DNA of 64,000 nt, from the NCBI RefSeq assembly GCF_002994745.2, contig NW_024387552.1, forward strand, positions 62,001 to 126,000, given 5' to 3'. A program made the translations under genes and the position numbers. This document shows, one piece after another, positions 24,433-36,919 of the stretch. This DNA is from Rosa chinensis. Taxonomy: Eukaryota; Streptophyta; Magnoliopsida; Rosales; Rosaceae. Numbering within the stretch: the stretch's first letter is position 1; every line of letters begins with the position of its first letter. The notes below the pieces were generated by a model. The model made no database searches and was not told the origin of the DNA. It worked only from the letters and a program-made list of their open reading frames with translations.

Positions 24433-26632
24433 TGATGTCGCTTTTTCGAGCGACCAATTTAACCCTGAAATGTCATTAGTAGTATATAAATAGGGATCGT
24501 TCTATTCCGGGGATTGAGGGTACACCTGTCATTGTCAAACAATTAAACAATTAAAATTAAAACAAAGTATAATATTTACAAAATATAGACATATTTACGA
24601 AAAAGGGGGAGTTTTTGGTTTTTGGTTTTATTTCCGAAAATAAAATCTAAGTTACCTAAATAATTAAAATGCAAAAACATAAAAATACAAATGGAATGCA
24701 AGAACAAAGATCAAAGTCGAAACTCATGATTAAAATTAATTCAAGTTCATCATTGTTCATCATAGTCATGCAAGAGGAGTTGATCATGTGAAACGTTCAA
24801 AAGCAAACAATTCCCATATTTTACTTTCAATGCTAATTAACCTAAGTGAAAGCACCTAGATTAATTCTATCAAACATGCAATCAAGCCCTAGAAAGCTAG
24901 TCAATCATGTCATGTTTAACGCAATAAACACCTAGAAGGCTATCAACTCAAATGTGCAACTTAGTATGAAAAAGTCCACCTAATTGCAATCTTCTTTGAT
25001 TAAATTCGGTTTTTGTACAAAACCTTTACTACTTATCGATTCAAGAACACAAAACCAAAAAGTTGATTCATGTTCTCAAATTCGTAGCAAATCACATAAA
25101 AACCCTAAATGTTTCGAACCATTCAAGATAATCATACAAAAGATTTCTATCATGCAAATTTAATCAAACACTCACACAAAGCAACCATAAATCGCAATAT
25201 ATGAATCTGAAAATTAACAATTCATCATAAAATTTCAGAAAACAATACTTGTTCATACATATGTGTCAACTAAGGCAACCAACGAAAATACAAAGCAAAG
25301 GTACAAGGAGAATCGGATTACACCGTGATGAAGATGAGATGAATGAAGTGATGATGTGGTCTCTTGAATTTCGAAAGCAATCTTCAAGGTGGAGGGTGGA
25401 TGGTGTGCACGGCTTGTCTTCTTCTTCCTTGGCCTTGCTTGCACTTCGTGGTTGCCCTAGAGGATGGAGAGACACGGCTAGCTAAGAGAGTTTCTGAATT
25501 ATTTTCTCAAAGTGTAAACGTAAAAATGGAATTGGAACCCTTGACGTTGAGAAGAGAGAATATATAGGGACGGCTTCCTGTCTCCAAGCCGAACCCTAGA
25601 GCTCACGGCAATGTTTTCCTCCACATAATTTCCTCCAATGTTCTTGCCACATAAGCCCTATGAGGTGGTGCAACCAATCACAAAATTCCAATTTAATTCC
25701 CTAAATAATTCTTGCCGAAATGATAATATTCTGATTTTTCCAATTTCGGCCAAAACTCTTTAGGAATAAGGAATGTATCTAGACTTCTTTGAGCTTTTTG
25801 GTCTCACACATATTTCTTTCCTTAAAAGCTCTCTAGAAATATCTTTGCCGAATTCTCTATTTTCTTTACTTTGCACGGCATCCCTTTTCCTCTTGGCTTG
25901 GACGGCTAGAGTCTTCTAGGGTTTATCTTTGATTTATTTCCATAAAAATAGCCCTAGAAAATCTCCTAGAAAATCTCTTTATTTCTGATTTTGGACGCCT
26001 CTTCCTTGTTTCTCTCATGCAATTTCACGGCAACAATCTTAGGGCTAGGGTTTGCGTCACAAACCCTAGTCATGGGCTTTGATGGGCCTTTATCCAATTT
26101 GCCGAAAATCCAAAGAGTTCTTGGGCCTCGTTGCTTCATCTTCAAGCCTTCTCATTTTCAACCAAAACACATTATTTTTCCATTTCTTTTTCATGGTTGC
26201 GTTGGAAACTTGCTAGGGAAGCCTTCCTCCATTTGTAGGATTTCCTGGTTGGACTAGGAAAGCTTTTTCTTCATTTCTGCTCAAATGTGTGGGCCATTTT
26301 CTCTCATGTTCGTTCGTCTTGATGTTCGCAAGCTCCTCTTTCCATTCGTGCGTTCATTTCCACTTTCTAGCTCGGAGGTCCTGAAAATAGAAACTATAAA
26401 AATAGAAACTTTCCTAAAATGAAAATGGAAACTTCTAAAAATGAAAAATAGAAACTACTGAAAATGGAAACTTACTAAAATGATAAATGAAACTACAAAA
26501 ATGGAAACTTTCTACAATAGGAACTTTCCCAATCAAAGAATGGAAACTTTCCTAAACAGGAGTTTTTTTAAGGAAATAACGCAGAAAATGTAGGGAAATG
26601 CAGTAAAACGTCGCATTAAAATGCTCCTATCA
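24433..26632 (-). mobile_element. 5' LTR of element B
   Basis: Begins TGATGTCGC beside the primer site and ends GCTCCTATCA. The reversed TATA box (TATATAGGGA) is at about 25561. The U5-end hairpin GTCGCT/AGCGAC is at 24437-24454. About 2.2 kb. Confidence 0.9.
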
Positions 26633-27244
26633 ACCACAAGATGATGGGAAAGGTCCCATGAAATCTATACCCCAGACATCAATATTTCAACAGTTATGAT
26701 ATTAGTCAAAGGCATTTGATCTCTAGGACCTTGATTTCCTGTTCTTTGGCACTTATCACATGTTAAACAATAGGCATGTGCATCCCTAAACAATGTTGGC
26801 CAATAGAACCCAGACTCTAACACTTTTAATGCAGTTTTCTTTGACCCAAAGTGACCCCCACATGCTTTAGAGTGGCAAAATGAAACTATAGCATTATGTT
26901 CATGTTCAGGCACACATCTTCTAATCAATTGATCAGAACAATATTTCCATAGATAAGGTTCATCCCAAACATATTGCTTAACAGTTTTCTTAAGCCTATC
27001 TCTATGAGCACGTGACATGGTATCAGGAATCTTTCTAGACACAATATAGTTCACAATATCTGCATACCATGGTTCACTTACCTGAAGTCCAAAGAGTTGC
27101 TCATCTGGAAATGTCTCCACCAGAGGGAGATGATCTTCTGCATGCACCAAGCGACTCAAGTGGTCAGCTACCACGTTTTCACTACCCTTCTTGTCCTTGA
27201 TTTCCACGTCAAACTCTTGCAAGAGTAGGATCCATCTGATGAGC
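26633..27244 (-). pseudogene. Element C integrase fragment (N-terminal half and spacer)
   Basis: Open for 185 aa on the minus strand (27222 to 26665). It covers the end of RNase H ([13 protein letters not shown]), the integrase HHCC finger ([28 protein letters not shown]) and the start of the core. It joins 12929 in sequence across B, and joins 29535 across solo LTR F. It is better preserved than the 12313-12929 fragment, although both belong to C. Confidence 0.85.
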
Positions 27245-29539
27245 TGTTAGGAGCATTTTAATGCGACGTTTTACTTGCTTTTTCCTACATTTCTTGCGTT
27301 ATTTCCTTAGTAAAACCCTGTTTAGGAAAGTTTTCATTCTTTGATTGGGAAAGTACCTATTTGTAGAAAGTTTCTATTTTGTAGTTTCTATTTTTCATTT
27401 TTAGGAAGTTTCCATTTTCAGTTTAGGAAAGTTGCCATTTTTCATTTTAGGAAAGTTTCTATTTTTCTTATTAGTTTCTATTTTCAGGACTTCCGAGCTA
27501 AAAGTAGAAATGAACTCACAAATGGAGAGAGAAGCTAGCCAACGTTGGAGGGAACAAGATGAAGTACAAAGGGAAGCACAAATGAGCAGAAATGAAGAAA
27601 TGAAGCTTTCCTGGTCCAACTAGGAAACCCTGTCCAGAAAAGGAAAGCTTGCAAAACAAGACTCTTAAGCCAACCAAGAATGGAGATCGAATTAATGAAG
27701 TGACATGGCATGAGAGAAGCTTCTGGAAGACTCTAGATGATGACATGGCATAAAGGTGGCGCATGGAGGCCCAAAAAACTCTCAAGAATGAAGTGGATTT
27801 TCGGCAATTGGATTAAAGGCCCATAAAAGCCCATGGAATTAGGGTTTGTGACGTAAAGAGTAAACCCTAGGGAGTTGTTGCCGTAAAATCCTAAGAGATA
27901 AACAAGGAAGTTGGCGTGAAAATCAGAAATTAAAAGAAGATTTCGTGGAGATTTTCTAGGGCTATTTTTATGGAAGAAAATATTCTTGAGGAGTAATTTT
28001 ATGTGTTTGCCGTGCAAAGGGAGAGAGATAAAGAGGTAATCAACGTGAAATCAAGAAACCTAGGGTGATTGACGCCAAGAAATTCAAGGAGAATAAAAGG
28101 AAAGAGAAAAAGGTGGAGACCAAGAAAAGCTCAAAAGAAGTCTAGATACATTCCTATATTCCTAAAGGAATTTGGCCGAATTTAAAGTATAAAATCAGAA
28201 TATTATCAAGGGAATTTCGGCCAAGATTATTAGGGAATTAAATGGAATTTGTGATTGGTTGAACCACCTCATAGGGCTGATTTGGCAAGATATTAATTGG
28301 AGGAAATTATGTGGAATTTTCAGATTAATTCCATGAGTTTTACACGGCTTGGGAGCAAGGAGGCCGTCCCCTATATATTCTCCCCTTTTCCAACGTCAAG
28401 GGTTCCCCTCCTTTGTGTTTTACACTTTAGGAAAAAATCAGAAAATCTCTCTAGCATAGCCGTGAGTTCCTCCACCCTCTAGAGCAAGCCACGAGTTCAA
28501 GCAAGGCCAAGGGAGAAGAAGAATTGCCTTGAGCATCATCCTCCATCACCATCCTTGAAGCTTGCTTTCGAGATTCAAGAGACCACCACATCAATTGTTC
28601 ATCACCATCTCCATCTCACGGTGTAATCCGATTCTCCTTTTGTAACCTTTGCTTTGATTTCGTTGGTTTTGTTCTAGTTGACATATATGTATGAACAAAT
28701 ATTAATTTCTGGAATTTTTGTGATTAATTGAGAATTTTCAGATTCATATTATTGTTCTCAAGAGTTGCTTATGTGGGTTTTAATTTAAATTTGCGTTATA
28801 GATATCCTTTGTGTATTAATCTTATTGGGTCGACACTATAGGATTTATGCATGATTGTTGCTAGGTTTAAGAACATGAAATCGACTTTTCGTTTTGTGTA
28901 AACTTGAATCAAAGTAGTAAAGGTTTTGTACAAAAATCGAATTTAATTACGAGGATTGCAATTAGGGGACTTTTCCATACTAAGTTGTACACTTGAGTTG
29001 ATAGCCTTTCTCTATGCGTAATGCGTTAAACATGACATGATTGACTAGCTTTCTAGGGTTTGATTGCATGTTTGATAGGATTAATCTAGGTGCTTTCGCT
29101 TAGGTTAATTAGCATTGAAAAGTAAAATATGGGAAATTGTTTGCTTTTCGAACGTTTCACATGATCAACTCCTTTCTCATGACTTAGATGAACATATTAG
29201 GGTTTGAATCAATTTTAATCATATGTTTCGGTTTTTGATCTTTGTTCTCTCATTCCATTTGTGTTTTTATGTTTTTGCATTTTATTTGTTTGCTTTACTT
29301 AGGTTTAGGTTAGGTTAATTTTCGAAAATCAAAAACAAAATCCCCCTTTTTCGTAAATAATGTTTATATTTTGTTATATTTTTGTAAATATTATACTTTG
29401 TTTTAATTTTAATTGTTTAATTGTTTGACAATGACAGGTGTACCCTCAATCCCCGGAATAGAACGATCCCTATTTACTTTATACTACTAATGACATTTCA
29501 GGGTTAAATTGGTCGCTTCCTAAAAGCGACATCATGAGC
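27240..29539 (+). mobile_element. Solo LTR F (plus) with TGAGC target duplication
   Basis: A single LTR, 27245-29534, starting TGTTAGGAGC (one or two changes from TGATAGGAGC) and ending AAAAGCGACATCA. TGAGC flanks it at 27240-27244 and 29535-29539, and the interrupted C coding reads on across it. A TATA box (CTATATATT) is at 28371-28379. A perfect 7-bp hairpin GTCGCTT/AAGCGAC lies at 29512-29530. Such a structure is the usual product of recombination between the two LTRs of one element. Confidence 0.93.
28371..28379 (+). promoter_or_regulatory. TATA box of solo LTR F
   Basis: CTATATATT preceded by GGCCGTCCC, as in A. Confidence 0.6.
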
Positions 29540-32500
29540 CTTGGTTTTGCCTCCTTCTTGGTCATCAAGTATTTCAAAGCTGCATGGTCAGTAAAGATAG
29601 TAACTTTGGTACCAAGTAAGTAAGAGCGAAACTTCTCAAGGGCAAGACAACTGCAAGGAGCTCTTTCTCTGTGGTTGAATAGTTCATCTGTGCATCATTG
29701 AGAGTCCTTGAGGCGTAGTAGATGGCATAGGGTAGCTTGTCCTTCCTTTGCCCCAAAACAGCTCCAACTGCATAGTCAGAGGCATCACACATCAACTCAA
29801 AGGGCAAGACCAGTCTGGAGGTAACATGATGGGGCAGATGTCAACAACTCCTTAAGCTTGTCAAAAGCTTCTTGACACTCCTTGTCAAAGTGAAATGGCA
29901 CATCCTTCTGGAGTAGTTGACATAAGGGTCTCGAAATTTTGGAGAAGTCCTTGATGAACCTCCTGTAAAAACCTGCATGACCAAGGAAAGAACGAATCTC
30001 TCTCACAGAAGTGGGAGAGGGTAAGTGACGCACAATATCAACCTTGGCTTTATCAACCTCTATACCCCTAGCAGAGACAATATGTCCTAGAACTATTCCT
30101 TGTTTAACCATAAAATGGCATTTTTCCCAGTTTAAGACAAGGTTAGTTTCCATGCAACGTTTCAAAATTATCTCCAGATTATTAAGACAATCATCAAAAT
30201 TCTTTCCAAAACTGAAAAGTCATCCATGAATACCTCTATGATTTTCTCAATATAATCTGAAAAGATACTTACCATACATCTCTGAAAAGTACCTGGAGCG
30301 TTGCAAAGTCCGAAGGGCATACGTCTATAGGCAAACGTTCCAAAGGGGCAAGTGAAGGTTGTCTTCTCTTGATCTTCATTTGCAATTGCAATCTGGTTGT
30401 AACCAGAGTATCCATCCAGGAAGCAGTAGTAGTCATGTCCAGCTAGGCGCTCAAGCATCTGATCAATGAATGGCAGAGGAAAGTGGTCTTTCCTTGTAGT
30501 TGCGTTGAGCCTCCTATAGTCAATGCATACTCTGTGGCCTGTGACTGTCCTTTGAGGCACCAGTTCGTTATCAGCATTCTTCACCACAGTGATCCCAGAT
30601 TCTTGGGCACGACCTGAACTGGGGAGACCCACTTGGAGTCTGAAATGGGGTAGATTACCCCACAATCAAGGAGTTTGATAACCTCCTTCTTCACTACTTC
30701 CATCATTGGAGGGTTGAGACGACGTTGAGCCTCTCTAGTGGGTTTAGACCCCTCCTCTAGAAGTATCCTGTGGACGCAAGTTGTAGGGCTGATTCCCTTG
30801 ATGTCCGCCAATGTCCATCCTATGGCGGTCTTGTGTTGCTTCAGCATTTCCACCAACTTCTCTTCTTGTGAACGTCAGTGCAGAGGACACAATCACTGGT
30901 AAGGTCTCCTTGTCCCCTAAGTAGACATACTTCAAATGGTCTGGAAGAGGTTTTAGCTCAAGTTCTGGGGCCTGGACCACTGAAGGTAAAGTCTTGTTAG
31001 CAGATAACTGAATGGACAAAGGAGAAACAGACTTACCTATATAGGGTGATGCCTCAAGGAAGGACGTTTTCAATGATTTCTCCTCACAAGTGTCTTTCAA
31101 CTTGTCCTCTGAGATGGTGACGCCACTTGTTGTGTAACCTATTCCTTGTGCAAGTGTGTGGCTAGGGTATCCTCATTCATGACATCAAACATTTTCTGTG
31201 CAAGATCATCCAAATGTCAATAGAAAACAATCACTTTCATCAAGAGGATACCTCATGGCTTCAAAAATGTTGAAACCTATAACATCACCATCAACTCCAT
31301 TGTGAGGGAGCCTGCGTACACATCAATCTTCGTCCTAGCTGTCCTTAAGAAAGGACGTCCCAAAAGCAATGGAGTGGAACTTACAGGGGAGTCCTCCATT
31401 TCCAACACATAGAAATCAGCTGGGAAGATAAGATGGTTAACCTGTACAAGCATCCTCCAAAAACCTCTAGGGTATGCATTGGATCTGTCAGCTAACTGAA
31501 TGATAACATTGTCAGATTTAAGTTCCCCTAGACCTAGGGTTTCATAAACAGAGTAGGGCATAACATTAACAGATGCACCTAGGTCTAGCATGGCATTCTT
31601 AAATCTAGAGTTACCAATAGTACAAGGAATAGTAAAGCTTCCAGGATCCTTACACTTTGGAGGAATCTTCCTCTGAATCAAGGCAGAGACGTTCTCACTT
31701 ACCTTTACCACCTCCTTTTCACGGTTTACCTCCTAGTAGTGCAAAGCTCTTTGAGGAACTTGGCATACTTAGGGACTTGCTTGATGGCCTCTAGGAGGGG
31801 TAAGTTTACTTGCACCTTCTTGAAAGTTTCCAAGATAGCTTGGTCACTTTCATCCTTCTTAGATTGGGCGAACCTGCGTGGGAAGGGCATGCAAGAAGAA
31901 GAAGGGTTAGCAATAACCGAATTTGATAAGTTAGAATTACTACCTGATACTTCCGGTTTTGCCTTTAATGGTGAGGACGCCTTGTCTCTTCCTTGGACGT
32001 TGCAGGGTCCTTCTCAAACCCAACTTGGTGGGTTCTTGGTCTTCCTCAATCTATGCTCACTTGAGCCTTCTTGGGTTGCTTCGGTTGATCCACAAATGGT
32101 CTTCCACTCCTTGTAGTCACAACTGATGCATTCTCCACATTAGGGTTAGGTATTGTATTACTAGGGAGCTTGCCAGTTTCGTGGATCTTGCTCATGAAAT
32201 CCACAACTTGACCCATTTGCTTCTTGAGCTCTGCAATGTCCTTGGTGTGGGTCTGTTGTCCTTGAATCAAAGCCTGTGTAGAGTTTGTCAAGGCTTGGGT
32301 AGAACTAGTCAAGGCTCCAACGTTTTGTCATAGTGAGACATTGAAGGTCCTGAGTTCTGTTGAGGAGGAGGCATGTAAGGCCTTTGAAAAGATGACCCTT
32401 GGAATGAAGGCCCTTGTGGACGTTGGAAGTTCCCACCAAGAGGATTCTGAACGTTATCATTGTTGGTCCACTTGAAGTTGGGATGGTCCCTCCATCCTGG

Positions 32501-33644
32501 GTTGTAAGTATTGAATAAGGGTCATGCCTAGGACGTTGAGGTCCTCCTTGATATCCTCCTTGGTATCCTCCAATAGCATTAGCAGATTCCCATCCTCCAT
32601 TTTCATTAAGTTGGGGCACTGATCTGTAACATGCCCTTGCATAGAGCATACCCACAAGCTATTGTTGCACTTGGTCCCTTGGAACTTACCACTTGGTTCA
32701 TGAGGAGGTAAGCTTATTCAGTTGGTCTTCAATGGCAGTATTCTTGCTCATCTCATGCACCCTACGAGTAGAGTGTCCTACCCCCTCATATTGTTGAGAG
32801 TTTAGGGACGATTAGCTATAAGTTCCTTCCCAACCGCAGGTGACTTATCCACAAAAGCTCCTCCAGCTGCAGCATCAAGCATTTGCCTTTCCAAGGGTAA
32901 GAGTCCTTCGTAGAAACATGTAAGTAGGGTCTCATCCTTCATCTGATGTTGAGGACACTGTGCAAGTAGGAGTTGAACCTCTCATAGTACGCAGCATATG
33001 ACTCATCACTGGTGATGACCTTTGAAGTGGGAAGTATTTCTCCAAGAAGGCCTTTCTCATTGTTTCCCATGATGTGATACGTCCTGCAGGAAGTTCATAT
33101 AGCCAATCCTTGGCTCTATCAGCTAGAGAGAATGGAAATGCTCTCATCTTAAGAAGGTTTTCATCCGCCCCTTGTGGTTGCATGTTTGCACAAAGATTGG
33201 AATTCTCGTACGTGCTTGTTAGCATCCTCCATATTAAGTCCATGGAAGATAGGGAGCTTGTGCAACAATCCACTCTTAAGCTCGAACTCTGCCTGTCTTC
33301 CAGCTGCAGGGGCAGGGTATACTATGCCTGTAGGGGGTCCTCCTTCAACAGTTGCGGTGGAGAGTTCCCTAATAGATGCCATTCTCTCTTCTTCGACTTC
33401 TTCAGGTGGTGGTGAAGGTGGTGTAGAGTTGGACGAAACCACAGGTGAAGGTGAACGTGAAGGAGGAGATGGACTTGGTGTAGGTGATGTAGACTCCTCA
33501 GAACAGTAGGTCCTTCCCTTGCTCGTTAAAGTGTACTCTTTGTATGAAGGAGAAGGGCTTGTGAACTCAAGGAGTGAAGGACCCTTCAAACGAGCGAGCC
33601 TTGCTTCAATTTCCTTTAGTGTAGAGGTCTAAAGGCTCGGTCAT
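29535..33644 (-). pseudogene. Element C gag to RNase H, frameshifted
   Basis: Minus strand from the gag start at 33644 to RNase H at 29535. Visible in order: gag N-terminus with a Ser/Pro-rich run, gag core (about 33270-32900), zinc knuckle region with CSMQGHVTDQCP (about 32610-32655), linker SSTQALTNSTQALIQGQQTH (about 32290), protease [12 protein letters not shown] (about 31590), RT with [12 protein letters not shown] and the FMDD motif (about 30225), and RNase [14 protein letters not shown] (about 29790). Frame changes occur every few hundred bases. Integrase continues beyond solo LTR F at 27244. The protein would form particles and copy the RNA, but is non-functional as written. Confidence 0.9.
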
Positions 33645-34554
33645 TCATAGGAATCCTGAACATCATCAAATTCAAAGAAGTTAGCAAAGTATAAAGTGAG
33701 TTAATTACAAATTAGTGATTTATACATCAACTTACTATTCACGAGTCACTATTCACAAGTTCTATTCACGACTTTACTATTTATGATTTATACAAGTATA
33801 AATAGAGTATAAATTACAAACTATCCACAATCTTTTCACAAATAAACCACGTAAGAAGTTTATACAAGTATAAAATGTACAAAACAACACAATTTACAAG
33901 TGGAGGTTATGTTCAAGTATCTTATTATCTTTACAAAATAAAGTTAATATCTCAATTGATTACAAGTTGTAAGTCGAGCCCAATAAAACCACTACTATTG
34001 GTGAGATACGATCTAGGGATAGTCGCCTAGACATAAGTTACTTTCCTTTGTTTCAGAAGGCTAGATGGCCAGATTAAGAGGTAAGTGAGAGGGAGGACTC
34101 ATTTTGGTGACACTACGGAGGCTACTCCCTCATTGAGGTTTAGGCCCCTATTGGCTACTCCCACATTGTGGTTTACGCACAGTCTATAGTATCTCTAGAT
34201 CCAATTTGAACCCATCACCCAGGGTCTCAACCTAAGACACCACCTATATGCCCCTTACTCAGCTTGAAAGAACTCATGTGTTAGACAGTTCTCCAAATGC
34301 TAATAAAAGCCGCCCTCAACTTCAAAAGACCTTAGAAAGGCACTAATGAAGGGTTAAGGCCAATATTAACAAAAGGGCCCTTATCTACTCATACGATTTT
34401 ACACACTTATAACAATCAAGACTTAACAATATTTTCAATTAATTCTTTTCTTTTGTTTACAAGATTAGACACATTTGTACAAACTTTCAACAACAACAAA
34501 CAAACGTCACAAAATTTTTATTTTTTTTATTTTATTTTTTTTTTTTATGAAAAT
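33645..34554 (-). other. 5' UTR of element C, gag-proximal part
   Basis: Near-identical in layout to B's leader: ACTATTCACGA repeats (33735-33775), distal structured module (about 33985-34400) and a T-rich tract (34516-34546), where element G is inserted. It continues at 42612. Confidence 0.8.
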
Positions 34555-36905
34555 TGATACGTGCAAAGCAATCGCCAATTTAAACCCTGAAAATGTCGAG
34601 CGTTAGTATAGAGTAAGCAGGGATCGTTCTAAACCGGGGATTGAGGGTGCTAACATGTGAGAAACAAATTAAAGAAAAGAATATACAAATTTACACGAAA
34701 ATTATAAGAACATATACAAGTTAAGTTAGAATTAATTAGAAATCCATATACAACACAAATACAAACAACAAATTCTAGTTAAATTCTAACTACACAAATT
34801 CATGTATAACACAAACACAAATTACTATTCACGAAAACACTATTCACGGAATTAAATTATATTTTCAGATTATTTACTTAACTAAATATGTGGACATGCA
34901 TCCCTAAAACCTAAAACCGATTTTAATTATTTACACATATACATGAACACATAAGAAACAAAACAAGGGGGGTTTTAAAGATCAAAGTATAAATTTTCAG
35001 AAAACAAAAAAGAATAAAAACCGTTTTTATTTACAAAGGTGGGAAAAGAAGAATTTTTGGAAAACAATTTATCAAGAACCTTTCAAGAACAACATATTCA
35101 TGCATCCCTTAATCTTGTTAATTACCATGGACGATATCAACCAAGAAACAAAGATCAACGCAACCAATGTCCCTTATTTTACTTCCCTTTACTTAGTCAA
35201 TTAAGCAACGCACTTAATCCAACATATTTCGAAAACAGGTATCACACAATCAACGCAACTCATGATCTCATGCATTCGAATCATTAAGAACAAGTGAAAG
35301 TTTAGTCAATAAACATGCAAATTCAAGTACTCAACGCAAGTCAATTCATCACATGCATAATCTGATTTCGACCTTTGTCCAAAGCCTTTACTACCATATT
35401 GAATTAGGGTCACAACGCATGAACCTAATTACTAGCTCCAATTACATGCAATCATCCTAAGCGTGCACTCAAAGAACAAAAACATGCAAAAGTTATCTAT
35501 AAACAAAATCAGATTATCAATCCATGAATTCGGCAACCAACAAGCATTCAAGACACACAAACACATCAAACATAAAAAAGAACATCAAATTGCATCCAAA
35601 AATCAGAAAGTTAACTCATGGTTTCGGTTTTACACAAAGAAAAACAAAAACAGAAATTTCTATCTAACAAGTTACAAAACCGAGAAGAAAACATGATGAA
35701 GATGGTAAGAACAACCCTTAGACACGTCCCAAGGTCCAACGCAGATCCAAGGCGGCGGGGCAAGGTGAAGATCATGGCAAAGATGGAGGATGGACGGCTA
35801 GGAACTTGCAAGATGCGAAAACCTGAAACTCAAGAGCAAACCGGTGAGAAACGAAATTGTGGAGAATAAAGTGTCACCCTGAACGTCTAATACACAAGGT
35901 ATATATAGTAGAACGTCCCAAGGCACTCCCAATTCGTTTCTACTTGGTTTCTCTTAGTTCGTGTTGATTTAGGACTTCTTTCTCACGAAACAGATTTCCG
36001 GCAGGATTGACCTCAGTCCACTAAAACGGCCATAACTTCCTCTAAAAATATCTATTGACGAACCATCAAAAGCTCTGGAAACTAGACATCCGTAGCTTTC
36101 CAACCATATAAAGATCATAATGTTCTGAGCTCTGAGCGATTTTTGACACTCCGTTGAAGTTGACTGATCTGCACAGGCAGATTTCCGAATCTGTATTGGT
36201 TTCGACTTTTAATGCACAAGTTGAGTCCAATTCGATTTCCCTTTGCTTCACATGCCTCTCACATGTCTTCCACGCCCATTCTGAAGTAGAAACGTCAAGA
36301 ACTCCCTAGAACCTTCAAGAATCTCACGAAATTCCAATCCTTACTCAACAAGAAGTCCAAATTCCATATTGCTTTGTAATTCGAATCTCTTGTTGCTTCC
36401 TCTTCCATGTGCACGGCATATGACCTTCTTGAGACTTCTAGATGCTTCATGAACGTTCCCAAGCTCTCCTAGTATGAGTAGAACTCCATATGTAAGTAGG
36501 TTTCCTAGTTGAATACAAACTTCTTTTCTGCGATTCTTCTACACTCTTCCGGAACCTTCTTGAGTAATCCTTATCCAACAGGGACTCCTTGTCACACTAG
36601 GATTCCTTATCTGAGTAGAATTGGGTTTCCCTGTTCAAGTAGAACTTCTAATTTCCGCGACTTAAGAGTTTGAATCCAAGTCAGCTTCTGATTCCTACTC
36701 CAACTAGGATTCCTTTTCCTAGTCAAACTGGGAGAACTTCCATTTCTTCATTTCTTTCCATTTCTGCCACTTGTGCCTTCCTTAGTCATTTGGACTTGAG
36801 ACTCCATTTCACCTGAAAAACACTAACTAAGTTAAATGATCGAGATAAAGGAATAACTTAGCAAAATAAGGGTAATCATATAAACGTCGCATTTACGCTC
36901 CATCA
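34555..36905 (-). mobile_element. 3' LTR of element G
   Basis: Begins TGATACGTGC and ends GCTCCATCA beside the reversed polypurine tract. The reversed TATA box (ATATATAGTA) is at about 35901. Beyond the first 90 bp or so it is nearly identical to the other G LTR, with a handful of substitutions. An 83-codon open frame at 35618-35869 occurs identically in both LTRs but is antisense to the element, so it is not called a gene. Confidence 0.88.
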
Positions 36906-36919
36906 AATTCCCCCACACT
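36906..36919 (-). promoter_or_regulatory. Polypurine tract of element G
   Basis: Minus-strand AGTGTGGGGGAATT directly inside the 3' LTR, shared with A, B and D although the LTR body is different. Confidence 0.85.

Larger units (their letters stand above)
12930..26632 (-). mobile_element. Element B (minus), complete Athila-like retrotransposon
   Basis: Two LTRs (12930-15158 and 24433-26632) enclose polypurine tract, 3' UTR, gag-pol, 5' UTR and tRNA-Asp primer site in correct order; total 13.7 kb. It lies in C's integrase: the left flank ends AACCA and the right flank begins ACCA, a 4-bp match, or 5 bp if one A has been lost at the right junction. Gag-pol is frameshifted, so B is not autonomous as written. 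Confidence 0.9.

Noticed and set aside
35618..35869. 83-codon open frame, repeated at 41310-41561, as a possible gene carried by element G
   Set aside because: It lies in the LTR, antisense to the element, and occurs twice only because both LTRs carry it. Its start, composition and context give no coding support.
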